Of a stretch of 64,000 nt of DNA, positions 48,950 through 60,179 are shown piece after piece. A program made the position numbers and the translations under genes. Location: assembly GCA_037179385.1 (NCBI GenBank), contig CM074200.1, positions 31,685,884-31,749,883 on the forward strand. Reading direction: 5' to 3'. Origin of the DNA: Holothuria scabra (Eukaryota > Echinodermata > Holothuroidea > Aspidochirotida > Holothuriidae). Positions within the stretch are counted from its first letter, which is position 1. The number at the start of each line of letters is the position of its first letter. A model generated the notes under the pieces. The model saw only the letters and a list, made by a program, of their open reading frames with translations. It was not told where the DNA came from and searched no databases.

Positions 48950-49075
48950 ACTTCGGATAAAGTCTTCGTGAAAAGCTTTCCGAGATCACTTGGGAAGTTT
49001 AAAACTGCACATTTTCCGTCTTCAAAGTGAGAATATGTTGAAAGATCATTTGAAAGGAATTAAGAGAACAAATAA
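48950..49075. repeat. Dispersed repeat S, right part, second copy
   Basis: Matches 15285-15400 through AAAGTCTTCGTGAAAAGCTTT, AAACTGCAC and GTGAGAATATGTTGAAA. Confidence 0.5.
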
Positions 49076-49105
49076 TATTTCCAAAATATAGTAGCACCTT
49101 TGTTG

Positions 49106-52100
49106 ATATCCTTTTATGTTCACCAAAAATGCTATAAAGAACTCTGTGTCTTTGTTCTGCTTCATCTATTCATTATACGTACATACTTTCGCATCACTTA
49201 CGTATGTGCACGTCCCATGCCTGTCATTGTGTTGGATCTTGTATCGCAGTACTGCCATATCAGCCGTTTTTATGAGATTGGTAACTACAAACAGAATGAA
49301 TTTAATATACAAGGGAATCTCTTCAAACAACCTGAACACTTTTCCACACGGGCAAAACAAAAGATACACTCTAACATTTCATAACAGTTTAAGACCAACA
49401 TTAAATGAAATAGAATATAAATAATGTTTCCACATAAATTAAGACAAAATAACCCAGCTGCCAATAAAGTTGTAGTCCCGTAACATGTTGTAGTCTATTT
49501 TTGTGCACGGCAGTATGACTGGTCAATCATTCTCTATTTAAATCAAGGCCTACCATATACAGAAACCATGCTTATCTCCGCTCTCAATATGTGTGGTTAT
49601 TTTGAACATAGATAGTTATCTCTGTAGTGATGTAGCCAAACCTGACCTGCTTTAAAACAGGAACTGAGAAAAAAGACTTCCAAGGAGAACTGCTTGACAC
49701 ACTGATATGGTTGTAACATCTTACACTTACAAATTTGATTGCATCATACATGTTTAACGATGCAACATTTAAATTACACGCGTAGTTGTGAATATGATCT
49801 CCATTCGGATTTTTATTGCAAACATTTCCTGATCCGTCGCTAGAAACTAACCGTTCCAGGGTAAACGTTTCTGGTTATCAAAGAACAATGGATTTAAAAT
49901 AAAATATTTGAAACGTATAACTTGAGTATCTAAAAATAAAGGGATTGATGTTACAAAACAACCCGGTTGAAAACGAAAACCTATTCAAGGTCAATGGGTA
50001 CGATAGGGATTTACTAGGATATCTGATAAAAACAGGAAAATGCACATGAATAACTGCCAGCTTTCAAATGATTTAATTGTGCTTTTCTGAATGACTCACG
50101 TCATTCAGCCGTAAGCCAGGATACCAAGGTCATTTTATTGGACAGACCCGTAGCTGGACAATGAAGGGGAGGGACATCTCCGAGAGGTCAAGACAAATTT
50201 CCTAATAGATTGGTTTACGGTCACAACAAGTTTTGATATTTTTAGAGGGGTATTTTTACTTATCCTAAGTATTTTAGTAAAATTTGCATTAATTGTGGTT
50301 TTCAAGATATGATCAAGTAAAGTTGCCATATTCTCAACAACAAATCAATTTGAAACGGGCGATACGTATTTTTTAACAAGAAATTTCCTAACTGGCTAAC
50401 TATGACCCAAATAACTAATCTAATCCCTAACCCGAACAAAGGATAAAATCGATAAAAGACAATGGAAACAGCCAATCAAGAAACACCTTGTTAAACAGTG
50501 CAAATTTTCCCATTTTTTCTCCATTCTGGACATCGTTCACCTCAATTAAGAGCTGCGGTCCTGGATCCCCGTCCAAGTTTGAACTTCAAATCTATAGGAA
50601 ACCGTGTCGATTTATGAACAGATTGATTGACCCTATCTGCTATACTATCATAAAGTACAAGAATGAATATAATTACTTGTAAAAGCACCCGAGCGGAGAT
50701 ATCCGTGATACGCTTCTTTACCTGGTTAGTTTCCTTCAGTTCCTAGGCGGCTCGTTGTACTGGATTTTATTTCAAGGTACTTAATGTTGAAATTTTTATG
50801 TGTATAAAATGAAAGCCTAGATCCGTACCGTAAACAATATCTGTCTTCTACAAATCCTCATGCCAAGGCAACGACAGATGTGCACCAAGCAGAGATAAAG
50901 GATCGTTTTGTTTAGTTAAAACAAGTCCACGGACAATCAAGAACAAACTGAAAAACATTTCAGTAAACGCTTGTAAGCGCAGAAGACATTTTATACTCAC
51001 AAGCAAGTTGACATTTGCCTCTAATAGCATTGTCACATCATACGTGAAGTTGTGTATAAACATTTAATTATCACTGTTATGCATCATTAGTTTGACCCGA
51101 ATGCTTTAGTGTGTGGATTCGTAAAAGTGGCCAATTTTAAGATTTAGGTGCTTGCTCTAAGTTCTTTTTGAGCCTTCTCCCTGAGTCTTTTCTCAAAAAT
51201 CCTTTTAAGTTAGGATCCCCAAAACATCCCAGCCCCATCGTGGGAATTTAAGCCGCACGAGAATGTTTTAGCAGATTTATAGGGAGTGGCAAAAATGGCA
51301 ACTCATATCTAGTATAGAAATGCGAGTTTACTTAAGTCGATAACTATAGATGAAAGAATCGTACTTTGTATATATTCAGTGTTGTTAGACAGTTAACGGT
51401 ATATCAGGTATTTTGCAACAGTAACGAAAAAGTATATTTTAACACTAACCTAGGGTTATTTCAGAACAGTTGCTGTTTCGGTAAAGATTCAAATATTGGA
51501 ATATGTATTTTGGAACTTGAGGGAGCGTCATCAGGCTGTAGACATTTATGACTTTCTGCTCAAACTATTGTTCTTCCTTGTACAAGAAAAATTTGGACGA
51601 AATTTTCTCTCCGATCACGCTCTCTAGAAATGGTTCTCCCATGGTTTGCTATAGTTGCAGTTAAGCATTTAGGTATGTATGGGAACATACTAAAATACCA
51701 TCATTGTAAAAGAGGACATTACAAGTAAGTTGGTACGTCAGGTCTAACATTATTTTACTGACGAAACAAGTGAACTTATAGTGCAGATGTACAACCGCAC
51801 AGAACCATAAGTTGAAGCTTTGGAAAATTTTGTAGTCTATCTTCCTACTAGTCCTACGTTCATAGAGTCTCCCAGCAAAAGTACGAGTGAGACAAATATA
51901 GGTACAACCTTTCAATAAAAAGGGTGGGATATCTACCCAGCGTTGAAGGAAGTATTTAGGAAGGGATTAAGGTGGAATGTCAATGACAATTACAATCATA
52001 TAAATACATGAGCAACAACTTGTAGTAAGCGTAATATTTTGGTCCAATTACTGTGTGAAAAATTACATAAGAAGAACAATTCCGACCAATTTGTTTTCTA

Positions 52101-53189
52101 CAAATTTTTCTGAGACCAAGACGGCACCTAAGTCATTGCCTGGAGCCCGCAACAAGAGAATATTATGCATGCTTCCAACAAAGTGTTCTACTTTAAAATT
52201 ATTAGTAATAATCACAAATTATGTTGAACCGTAAGACTGGTCAGTGATCAATACTAAAATAAAGTAAGCCATCGCTATAGGAATTACGCGCCTTTTTCGT
52301 CCTTGACAACACCAGTACAGTCGCTGTTACACAAACAAAATCTGTAGCGTTTAGGTACTTCAAATTTGTGAAGTGGTTTACATCATTCTCTATTTGTCTC
52401 TTTACAGTTTGTTTACACAAAAATACTGTCATTATCAAACGTAACTGGCAAAGGTATACTTCGGTCAGCTGTCCGACTGATTGGTATTACAGGGTAGACA
52501 GTCTTGGGAGAAGAAACGAGGTCCCATCACCAACGCATTATTCGGGCTGATACAATCCATCGGCCCTATCAATTGTATTAATAACGTGAACGATGAAAGT
52601 TGTAGAATTTTCACCTGAATCGATTGCATTTGGAGGTATGAATGGTGCCTAGATCTTACTGAGTAATGTTTTGTAAAACACATGTCGGCCTACTGGTGTA
52701 AAGCTTTGCTTGGTGAATTTAGAGTCGGATTGTAATTCACGGGAATGATATGTAGGCAACTAAGAACTTTGTTCGGAACTGATGGAATCTTTGGCAATTC
52801 TCGAAAGAGCTTTTGTATTTCTCGTCAAGGAGTGCCAGAAAAAGATGATCTAAACACGGAAAACTCCCATTTATGAAGTTTTTAACAAGGACGAAAGGGC
52901 AATGCTCCTTTAAATAACTCTAAATACCTAGGAGAGAGGCAGGGGATTCCAGTTTCTTCGCTTTGTCTCCACCTTGAATTATTTTACCAATCTCTCTAGA
53001 CTTTACTAGAAAATCCCGGATGTGAGACATCCCAAATGGCACTAAGAAAATAAGTTTTCATTTGTTGAATATTCATGAAATTTCTGACATCATAACAACA
53101 AAAACATTTTTTAAGTTAAAAAACAGGAGTGACAGTGTAAGTATGGGTAAAGAGAATTCGTCTTTCACTCAGATTTTTGTTGAAGAGTC
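49106..53189. other. Long stretch without recognised genes
   Basis: No gene, RNA gene or repeat recognised. Overlapping open frames at 49100-49424 use alternative starts and show no known motif. Confidence 0.4.
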
Positions 53190-53459
53190 ATGGAAAACGA
53201 TTTAGCTGTGTATGACCCTTGCCATCATGATCCATCGCTAAGAACAAAGAACGACAAATGGTCCTACGTGAGACGAAGCAACACCTTTGAGAGAGGAGAG
53301 AGTTTCAATCACACGAAAGCTGTGAAACATTCAATATTTGTTTGGCGATCGAATGTTTCCTCTAACTATTGGCACAGCTGTGCGCGGCAACATATCAAGT
53401 TGACAAGTGCTAGTGCAGAAATTGGTCAAGCACTTTATTTCGTAAAGTCAATAGTCTGA
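53190..53459 (+). CDS. Candidate 89-codon ORF, unrecognised
   Basis: The ATG-started frame is hydrophilic and low in the Phe/Leu/Ile bias of neighbouring chance frames. It has no signal peptide, transmembrane segment or known motif. The ATG context (gagtcATGg) is acceptable. The length is not improbable for chance in this base composition, and no splice sites or polyadenylation signal clinch it. Confidence 0.15.
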   Translation: MENDLAVYDPCHHDPSLRTKNDKWSYVRRSNTFERGESFNHTKAVKHSIFVWRSNVSSNYWHSCARQHIKLTSASAEIGQALYFVKSIV

Positions 53460-54014
53460 CACTATTTTGATAACATTACATCTTCTGTTTCTCTGGTAAT
53501 GGTCACACGACTAAGGCCAATCCCAAAGAATAGAAACCTTTAAAACGTTTTTATCCAAATTAAAAGTAATTCTTTCGAATATATTAAAGGCCGTTATTCG
53601 TCACCACAAACCACAATCTTGCAGGTAGTCCACAGATAATTTCAATTGGTAGACTACATCACTTTCACTAACATCAAATTCAGAAAATGCAGTTAAGATC
53701 ATATTACACATCATGCACTGGAAGTGCTTTGGTTACGCATGAGGGCCTTGTATGTTCAGCAGAGTACACCTTGAATAATTGAATTAGGGTTGTGTCTAGA
53801 TAAGAATTGGCTTGAGACGGTTGTGTAAGACGCAAGTAGGTTTAAGGTGGGACAAGGGACAAGTAAGTTGGGAGATTTGGAAATGTCTGGGGGAAAAACC
53901 TGCATATATAACTCGTTTAAAGAGAAGCAAAGATGTGGTTTGGTAGTGGTGAATTGTTGAACTAAAGATTAGTCGTTCCTGTAGTTAAAGGTAAAACAAA
54001 ACTGATGAATTTGC
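53460..54014. other. Stretch without recognised features
   Basis: No gene or repeat recognised; purine-rich on the + strand from about 53810. Confidence 0.4.
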
Positions 54015-54225
54015 CCAAAGGTTGGAGTTGTACGTTAGTAAGCTTCAAAGGCCCGAGTTGCAGGTTAGTAAGCTACAAACTCCCCTGATTTGTAGGATAA
54101 TAAGCCCGAAAGGTCTGAGTTGCAGGGTAGTAAGCCACCACAAACTCCCCTGATTTGTAGGCCTGGAAGACCTGAGCTGCAGGGTAATAAGGCCGAGAGG
54201 CCCGAGTTGTAGGGTAATAACCCCG
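54015..54225 (+). repeat. Degenerate minisatellite
   Basis: Five imperfect copies of GGCCCGAGTTGCAGGGTAATAAGCC-like units (near 54050, 54110, 54170, 54200 and one diverged near 54021) alternate with ACAAACTCCCCTGATTTGTAGG (twice, 54077 and 54140). This makes a higher-order pattern of about 65 bp. Confidence 0.75.
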
Positions 54226-54614
54226 TTCAGTAACGCCTTACCGAAAGGATATTGTAAAGACTATTTTGACGCATCAACGAATAGTGAAATCCGGGCGCCT
54301 TCTAGCCGCAGCTCCGTAGTGCAGTGACATTAGAGCAACAGGCTCTCTTCAACATATTCACCCGGACGGTCTTTTTACCTAACAGTAACCTGCATACCAC
54401 TGGCAAATTCATAAAGGAGGTTTAGGAAAAATTATAAATGCTTACTTTGCGGTTTGTTCATCAGTTGCGTTACTTGCCAAACAATCCGAAAACGATGGTG
54501 AAGGAGATTGGTGCACCTGAGCTCACCAAATATTAGCATGCATTCACTTCCATTAAACTCAAGCTCTGCTGGAGACAAAACCTGTTGTTTCTTAAAAGCA
54601 CATATAATCCGGAT

Positions 54615-54812
54615 CTACAATCCCCGACAAAAGTAAATGAAACAAATCACCTTCCCTGATCCCCCTTTCAATGTTGGCTACAACCTTTCAACTATCAGCT
54701 AGGACACAACATTGAAAGGGGGAAGGGGGGATTCAAGGGAAGTTTGAGAGTGTGAGTGCATTTCGTTACCGTACCAACGATTTTGTTTCATTTGTTTTGT
54801 CGGGGATTGTAG
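54615..54812. mobile_element. Tc1/mariner-type MITE, 198 bp
   Basis: CTACAATCCCCGACAAAA at the left is perfectly mirrored by TTTTGTCGGGGATTGTAG at the right, with further pairing through AAATGAAACAAA. TA sits next to CAATCCCCGAC at both ends, as expected of TA-target Tc1/mariner elements. An inner inverted pair (CCCCCTTTCAATGTTG / CAACATTGAAAGGGGG) gives a second stem. There is no coding capacity. Confidence 0.8.
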
Positions 54813-56668
54813 CATGCAAATCCTACAGTGTGTATGAAATATTTCCACACTTTATTTGTAACTTTCAAATCCATACGTTTATTTAGTGTAAGTTGAAGTT
54901 GTTTAATTAAATGTAGAGCGTCCTCACACGGTAACAAATTTGATCAACAATGTACATCTTCCATTAGATGCATCTTATAGTGCATAGGCGTCAATTTTAA
55001 GCAGACGGACGGAAACTCTTCCACTTTTTGAGAGGAGTAGACGGTAAGCCATTTTTCACGCATTCTGTGATTTGGAGGTTAACAGTTAGGTAGCAAAAAC
55101 TGTACGAAGACAAAGATGCTCAGAAAATATTTTACATGGTTCTGTATATGTCGGTAAATCCTAAAGCGACCCCTGACTGAACATGATAAGTCGCTAAGAG
55201 AATAAATTAGGAGAAATATGAGATGGTTTTCCTTAGTAAAAATTAAATAAAAGTAAAAAAAGGAGAAAATGATGATAAGAAAGCCGCCTGGAATTATACT
55301 TAAAGGCCTAAACCTCTCACCCCAAACTACAATTTTGGTACCCGGGTACCGAAATTCTCAATTGGCTCAGCTCTTTGATTGACAGCTAATTCAAACAATG
55401 CAGAGTGCCAAAGCTTATATTAAACAGCATGAACTGTACTGAGAGTGTTTTGATATATAAATTGAGTTTTTCTATCTATACTCATCCTGAAGCAATAAAC
55501 TGAGATTGTGTCTGGATGAGGATGAATTTCAGACAATTGTGGGAGGGCCTTCAGTAAGAAGGTTAGGAGAATTGGTACTGTTTGGGGTGAGAGAACTGGG
55601 TCTTTAAAAGCTTTATCTGCATTTGCATATATTTGATAAGTATTATTTAACATTGACTATAACGCTAATCTATTGGTTTCAGTAAAGCCATTGTAAACAG
55701 ATATTCTTTAGCAACGAAATGTGTTATTTTACTAATTCTGTGTAATGCCGAAGTTTCCGTAGCGGTTTAAAAAACGACGGCTCCCAATGTTTCGTTTTGG
55801 TAAACTTGGAAGTATAAGACTAAGGTCATTAAAAGCTTCCGTCTCAATTGATATCATCGATGTTTCTATTCACTGTGAAGGTACTAACGTCAAAGACGCC
55901 TAACAAATTTTGAGCTGAAGAGTCAAATGCCAATGTTAACAGGTTTAAACGTGTATTGAATGAAGTCCTCAATTAGAAAATGATTACTTCTCATTTTTGT
56001 GTCGAAAAACATTTTTACGTCAATTTAATTTTGAGACTTTTAATGGTACAATTAAATGACTATTTTTTGTATCGTAATTTTATTGATAAATTAAAAATTT
56101 ATAACTATATCAATGTCGACTGAATCATCCAAAAGTATCATTAGGTTATTTTGTGACAAATTTAGCTGAGGCAGTTTATACCATTTCAAGTTTGAATTGA
56201 GATCTCTCTTCAAGTTGGATTCCCCTTAAGCCTGAATTTTGTTGAAGTGCTTCAACCGTTTTACTACAAGAAAACATTTCTATAGATTAAAGTTACAATG
56301 AAAGTGCAGGTGATTACATCGTACAATAAGAGTAAAGTGAAGTCGACCATGATAACGAAAACGACAGTCAAATGTCACGTGGTTTTAAGATTAATGAAAA
56401 GAAGCGTTGGAGTTGATGCAGCGGGTGTTGAACCTAAATGGAGACCTGACTTGGTTGATATAAACTATAAATAGCGTTAATTATCTTAAAAATATTACTA
56501 TGTGAAAGACGAAACGTTAACAAATGGAAAGAAGGAATATAAGCTGACTACTTTAGTGAATGAAAGGGTAGTCAAAATTTTTTAAATGTTTTATATTAAA
56601 AAGTATTGATAGAATTAGCCAAACACCATTTGATAATTTTTGTTCATATCATAGTGTCTCTTTAAATA
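54813..56668. other. Stretch without recognised genes
   Basis: No gene recognised. It contains the palindrome at 55331-55356, listed separately. Confidence 0.4.
55331..55356. other. 26-bp near-perfect palindrome
   Basis: GGTACCCGGGTACC (55337-55350) is a perfect 14-bp palindrome, and AATTT/AAATT extend the symmetry to 26 bp with one mismatched pair. Its function is unknown. Confidence 0.7.
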
Positions 56669-56848
56669 GTGACACCCACCCTTGTCGTCGTCAAAACAGA
56701 GGTAACTCCATGGGTGAAGATGACGCGTAAATTCAGGTCATCTAAGTCTGCGTTTGCCTACACATACCTCGAGGAGCGAAAAAAATCGTTCAACTCATAT
56801 ATCTGCGAGGGGCGACAGCCTAAGGAGCGTCAGCTACAGAGGCTCTAG
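56669..56848 (+). CDS. Candidate short coding segment, unrecognised
   Basis: The frame is open for 59 codons and ends in TAG at 56846. An ATG at 56720 would give 42 residues. It is GC-richer than the surroundings, with a charged, coding-like composition (Glu, Arg and Lys rich, including a YLEERKKSFNSYICEGRQ stretch). It could be a terminal exon, but no convincing AG acceptor with a pyrimidine tract is seen just upstream, and no AATAAA closely follows. Confidence 0.2.
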   Translation: MTPTLVVVKTEVTPWVKMTRKFRSSKSAFAYTYLEERKKSFNSYICEGRQPKERQLQRL

Positions 56849-57050
56849 GCAGGCTAAAGTTAACACCATACATGGAATATTGGATAAGTGTTCATAAGCC
56901 CTTCAGAAGCACTGCCTGATCACGTCTCTCCTCGAGAACAGTGTCTCCATTGTAAGGAAGAGAAGCATAAAATGTTATGTCTACATTCTAAAAAGTGTTT
57001 AGGAATAAAACAATTTTTAAATACTTTTACCCCCAATTTGTTAACAAGTT

Positions 57051-57296
57051 TTTAAAGGAAAAGAGCAGTCCCCCAAACTTATTTTGAAGAAAAAGCTAGA
57101 TAACACAATTTTACTCTTATTTATCTTCAAAGTGTCTTTCATTACAATTTATGACTGTACTATGGCATATTCAAGTCAAACGAAGCAGTTATTTCTAGTA
57201 AATTTCACATACAAAGAGAAAAAATGTTGTCACATGACTCCCAGCCAATCATGAAACTGGACAGTCTACTACACTTCTTCAATTTGGGATGACTGC
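57051..57296. mobile_element. MITE family A, interrupted copy (left part)
   Basis: The left end TTTAAAGGAAAAGAGCAGTC and the interior match family A (9666-9940). The copy runs up to GGGATGACTGC at 57296, where the hAT-like element begins. The missing right end, TCTTGCGATTTAAA, lies at 59377-59390 on the far side of that element, so the MITE was there first and was split. Confidence 0.9.
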
Positions 57297-59368
57297 CAGT
57301 GGCGTAGCTACTGGGGCGGGGGAGGGGGGGGGGGCAAGTTGCCCCTGCAAAATAATTTGGGGAAATTTGATGAATTTTCTTATTCTAACAAAAATTTCTC
57401 AAAATTTTTATTAGAATGAGAATTTGTGAGACATTTCTCATACATAATTCGTATTTTCATGCAACAAATTAACCCACATTTCATCAGTGTCGCATGAACC
57501 GGCCCTACTCGCGTTCCACAGGAACGTCCTCACTGCGTAGCAGATTGAATGTTCTCGTGTATACGCGCCGGTTTTATGATGAGTGCATTTCAGTGCACAG
57601 GAAGCTTTTATTCAGGAATTTTAACAACAGCTGATACAGTACAGCTAACACTGAAAGGCTGAAAACCCGAACTTATCCCCTTGTACACGGTCTCTGCGTT
57701 GTACACTTTGGGAACTCAGTAAAAGGATGCGAAAACTGACAAGTCACTAACGTAGACCCCCGAAGTTATATTGTACTACAAGCTAGTAGCGGGAGGGGTT
57801 TAAACTGAACCGATTTTACTCTGTGTACATAACGATGGATGGGGCTGAAACAATCCATGGCCAACGATACACTTAAAGGGCAGGAGCAGTCATCCCAAAT
57901 TGAAGAAGTGTAGTAGACTGTCCAGTTTCATAATTGGCTGTTGGGAGTCATGTGACAATGTTTTTCCCCTTCAAATGTGAAATTTACCAGAAATAACTGC
58001 TTTGTTTACCTTGAATATGCAATAGTACAGTCATAAAATGTAATGAAAGATACTTTGAAGAGAAATAAGATGAAAATTGTGTTATTTAGCTTTTTCTTCA
58101 GAATAAGTTTGGGGAGATTGCTCTTTACATTTAACGTTAGTCTAGAAATTAGAATGAACGGGATCCATAGGCAAACATATTTTGTTACTTAGCCTAATCT
58201 TTGAAGGCTTACAGGCTAGGTCGGGAAAATAGCTTTCTGCTCACTTGGGGTGTAACAATAAACGGGTCCATGAGTACCTTGCAGCCTTCTACACTTAACA
58301 GACTGCTGTTCTAACAGGATATCCTGTGTGATCGAGCCACTATTAAGGCCGCCTTTCTGTGGCGTACGAAGGGGGACCATTCAGCCATGCTCCCACCTCA
58401 CCAATGCCATTTTCTTCGTTCTTAAAAATACGGAGTCAAACTTTAGTAACACAGATTGTACTTCAAAAGATAGCATATGTGGCACCAGATTGCATATAAG
58501 GACACCCATTTTTTCCAAAAATTTCAAAGGGGAAGGATTGCCTCTGCAAGGCCCCTCAGTGATGCCAATTTTTTTAATTCCTACAAATGGGCAAATTCTG
58601 TCAAATTCCAATTTTTACTTAAAAAGGTGGACTCTGTATCCCACTGGTGGAATAGATTAAAATAAAGACTACATGTTAAGATTCTCTTTACAAGCATGAA
58701 TATGCTATTTTTGGCCATCTGAGGGGTCTGATTTTTCGAAGTTTTCTTTACGCTCCACGCCAACCAATGGTGGCGCTCCGCTTAGATTATCTTTATGATA
58801 AAATAACGTTTTGTGAACAAGAGAAAATTGCAATCCTATACCGATTAATGCTCTTTTATTTTGACTCCTAAAAGTGTGCAAATTTAATGACAAGATTTAC
58901 ATCGTAAGGTAGCATAAACGGGATAGGAATGCATGTAAAGACACAAAAGTGTCAGTTTTATCCTCATGAACCACCACGATTCAACTTTTATAACTGTTCC
59001 TGTTAAAGTCGAAAATCTTGCACCATTTTGCATCTAGGCTCCTTGAAAATGTCAAAAAATTTCCTAACACCCCTCCTCTTACACCATACTGCACCCCCCC
59101 CCCTTCAGAGAAATCCTGCGTACGTCACTGCCTTACTACAAACAAATAAACCAGATATTGTTTACCAAAATAAAGTACTTTTTTATTTCCGATTGCTCTA
59201 TGTTATACTTTAAGATTAAAATGCAGGTAATATTCCAAAATGACAGGGTAATGTTGTTATACTTGTAAATTAGCACATTTTATATAAAATACATACACAT
59301 TGACCGGGAAAAGTTTGGGGGAAATTTCATACCTTTGCCTCCCTGGAAAAATCCTAGCTACGCCACTG
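57297..59368. mobile_element. Non-autonomous hAT-like element, 2.07 kb
   Basis: The ends CAGTGGCGTAGCTA and TAGCTACGCCACTG are exact 14-bp inverted repeats. The flanking 8-bp direct repeat ATGACTGC (57289-57296 and 59369-59376) is perfect. This is the hAT signature. The interior has no recognisable transposase; the longest frame (58328-58660, about 110 codons) looks accidental. It contains an inverted copy of MITE family A at 57873-58134. Segments near 58481 (GGCACCAGATTGCATATAAGG) and 59021 (GCACCATTTTGCATCTAGG) resemble each other and a fragment at 28464. It belongs to the same family as the 1.3-kb element at 22558. Confidence 0.88.
57873..58134. mobile_element. MITE family A, inverted copy inside the hAT element
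   Basis: Starts TTAAAGGGCAGGAGCAGTCATCCC and ends GATTGCTCTTTACATTTAA. Read backwards it matches 57051-57296 along its whole length with only scattered differences (for example GACAGTCTACTACACTTC and TCACATGACTCCCA are shared). It must have inserted into the hAT-like element or been carried with it. Confidence 0.85.
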
Positions 59369-59376
59369 ATGACTGC

Positions 59377-59390
59377 TCTTGCGATTTAAA
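59377..59390. mobile_element. MITE family A, interrupted copy (right end)
   Basis: The sequence TCTTGCGATTTAAA completes the copy that starts at 57051. With the 8-bp target duplication removed, it rejoins to the family's normal GACTGCTCTTGC...TTTAAA end. Confidence 0.85.
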
Positions 59391-59715
59391 CACTCTTAAT
59401 TGATAAACATTTAGTGTTTTTAACTAAAAAAGTTTAGCATTTCGTCACGGCTGATGGACAGCGAAGTACAAGAGGTTTGCTTACAAATTCGTCACAATGA
59501 AATGTAGGTTGCACTTCGTTTTACATTCTACGTGCAAAAGCGAAATCACTGTACGCGCAAAACCTCACACACACGTGTTCCTGCTCATAATCTTTGTGAG
59601 ACGGTACCAACCAATGATATAAACGTCAATAGACAAGTCAAGTGGTGACCTGATTTAGTAGAGCATAATTGGTCCATCCAATTTAATCTATCAAATTCTT
59701 TGGTTATCTGTACCA

Positions 59716-60175
59716 AACATGGTTTAAACTAAATTACCTCATGATTCCCGTAATCTCACTGAATATGACGGTGTAGAATTTCATGTAGTTAGTAAGTTAG
59801 ATAGGGTTTTACGGCCCAGTTTCTTCTCACCAACTGCACTCTAAAAAATGTTGAGTAGAATTTACACAACATTGTGTGACTAGTTCACCAATCAACAAAT
59901 GTGTAGAAAGTACACATGGTTGTGTAAAACATTTACACAACATGCGTAGAATTTACACAACACTGTTAATTTATAAACATGGTGTGTAAAGTTATTACAC
60001 AACCATGTGTACTTTCTACACATTTGTGGATTGGTGGACTAGTCACACAATGTTGTGTAAATTTCTACACAACCCTTTTTAGAGTGTGGTTTATGCCGAA
60101 AATTGCATATACAAATTAAAACTGAGACGATTTAAGGCCGATGGAACCTACTGATGGCCGACTTCACTCGCTGCT
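59716..60175. repeat. Dispersed repeat R, copy 3, with nested insertions
   Basis: The left part (59716-59790: ACATGGTT, CACTGAATATGACGGTGTAGAATTTCATGTAG) and right part (60115-60175: ACGATTTAAGGCCGATGGAACCTACTGATGGCC) match repeat R at 13338 and 22037. Between them lie a SINE-family block (59793-59836, GGTTTTACGGCCCAG) and the foldback element 59837-60086. Confidence 0.55.
59837..60086. mobile_element. Foldback element with TGTGTAGAAA words
   Basis: The ends CACTCTAAAAA and TTTTTAGAGTG are exact inverted repeats, and the arms pair over about 100 bp (TTTACACAACATTGTGTGACTAGT, CCAATC.ACAAATGTGTAGAAAGTACACATGG and their mirrors). The word TGTGTAGAA/TTTACACAA is reiterated throughout. At 250 bp with no coding capacity it is a typical foldback MITE. 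It shares its terminal word with the element at 47808. Confidence 0.88.
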
Positions 60176-60179
60176 CTAA

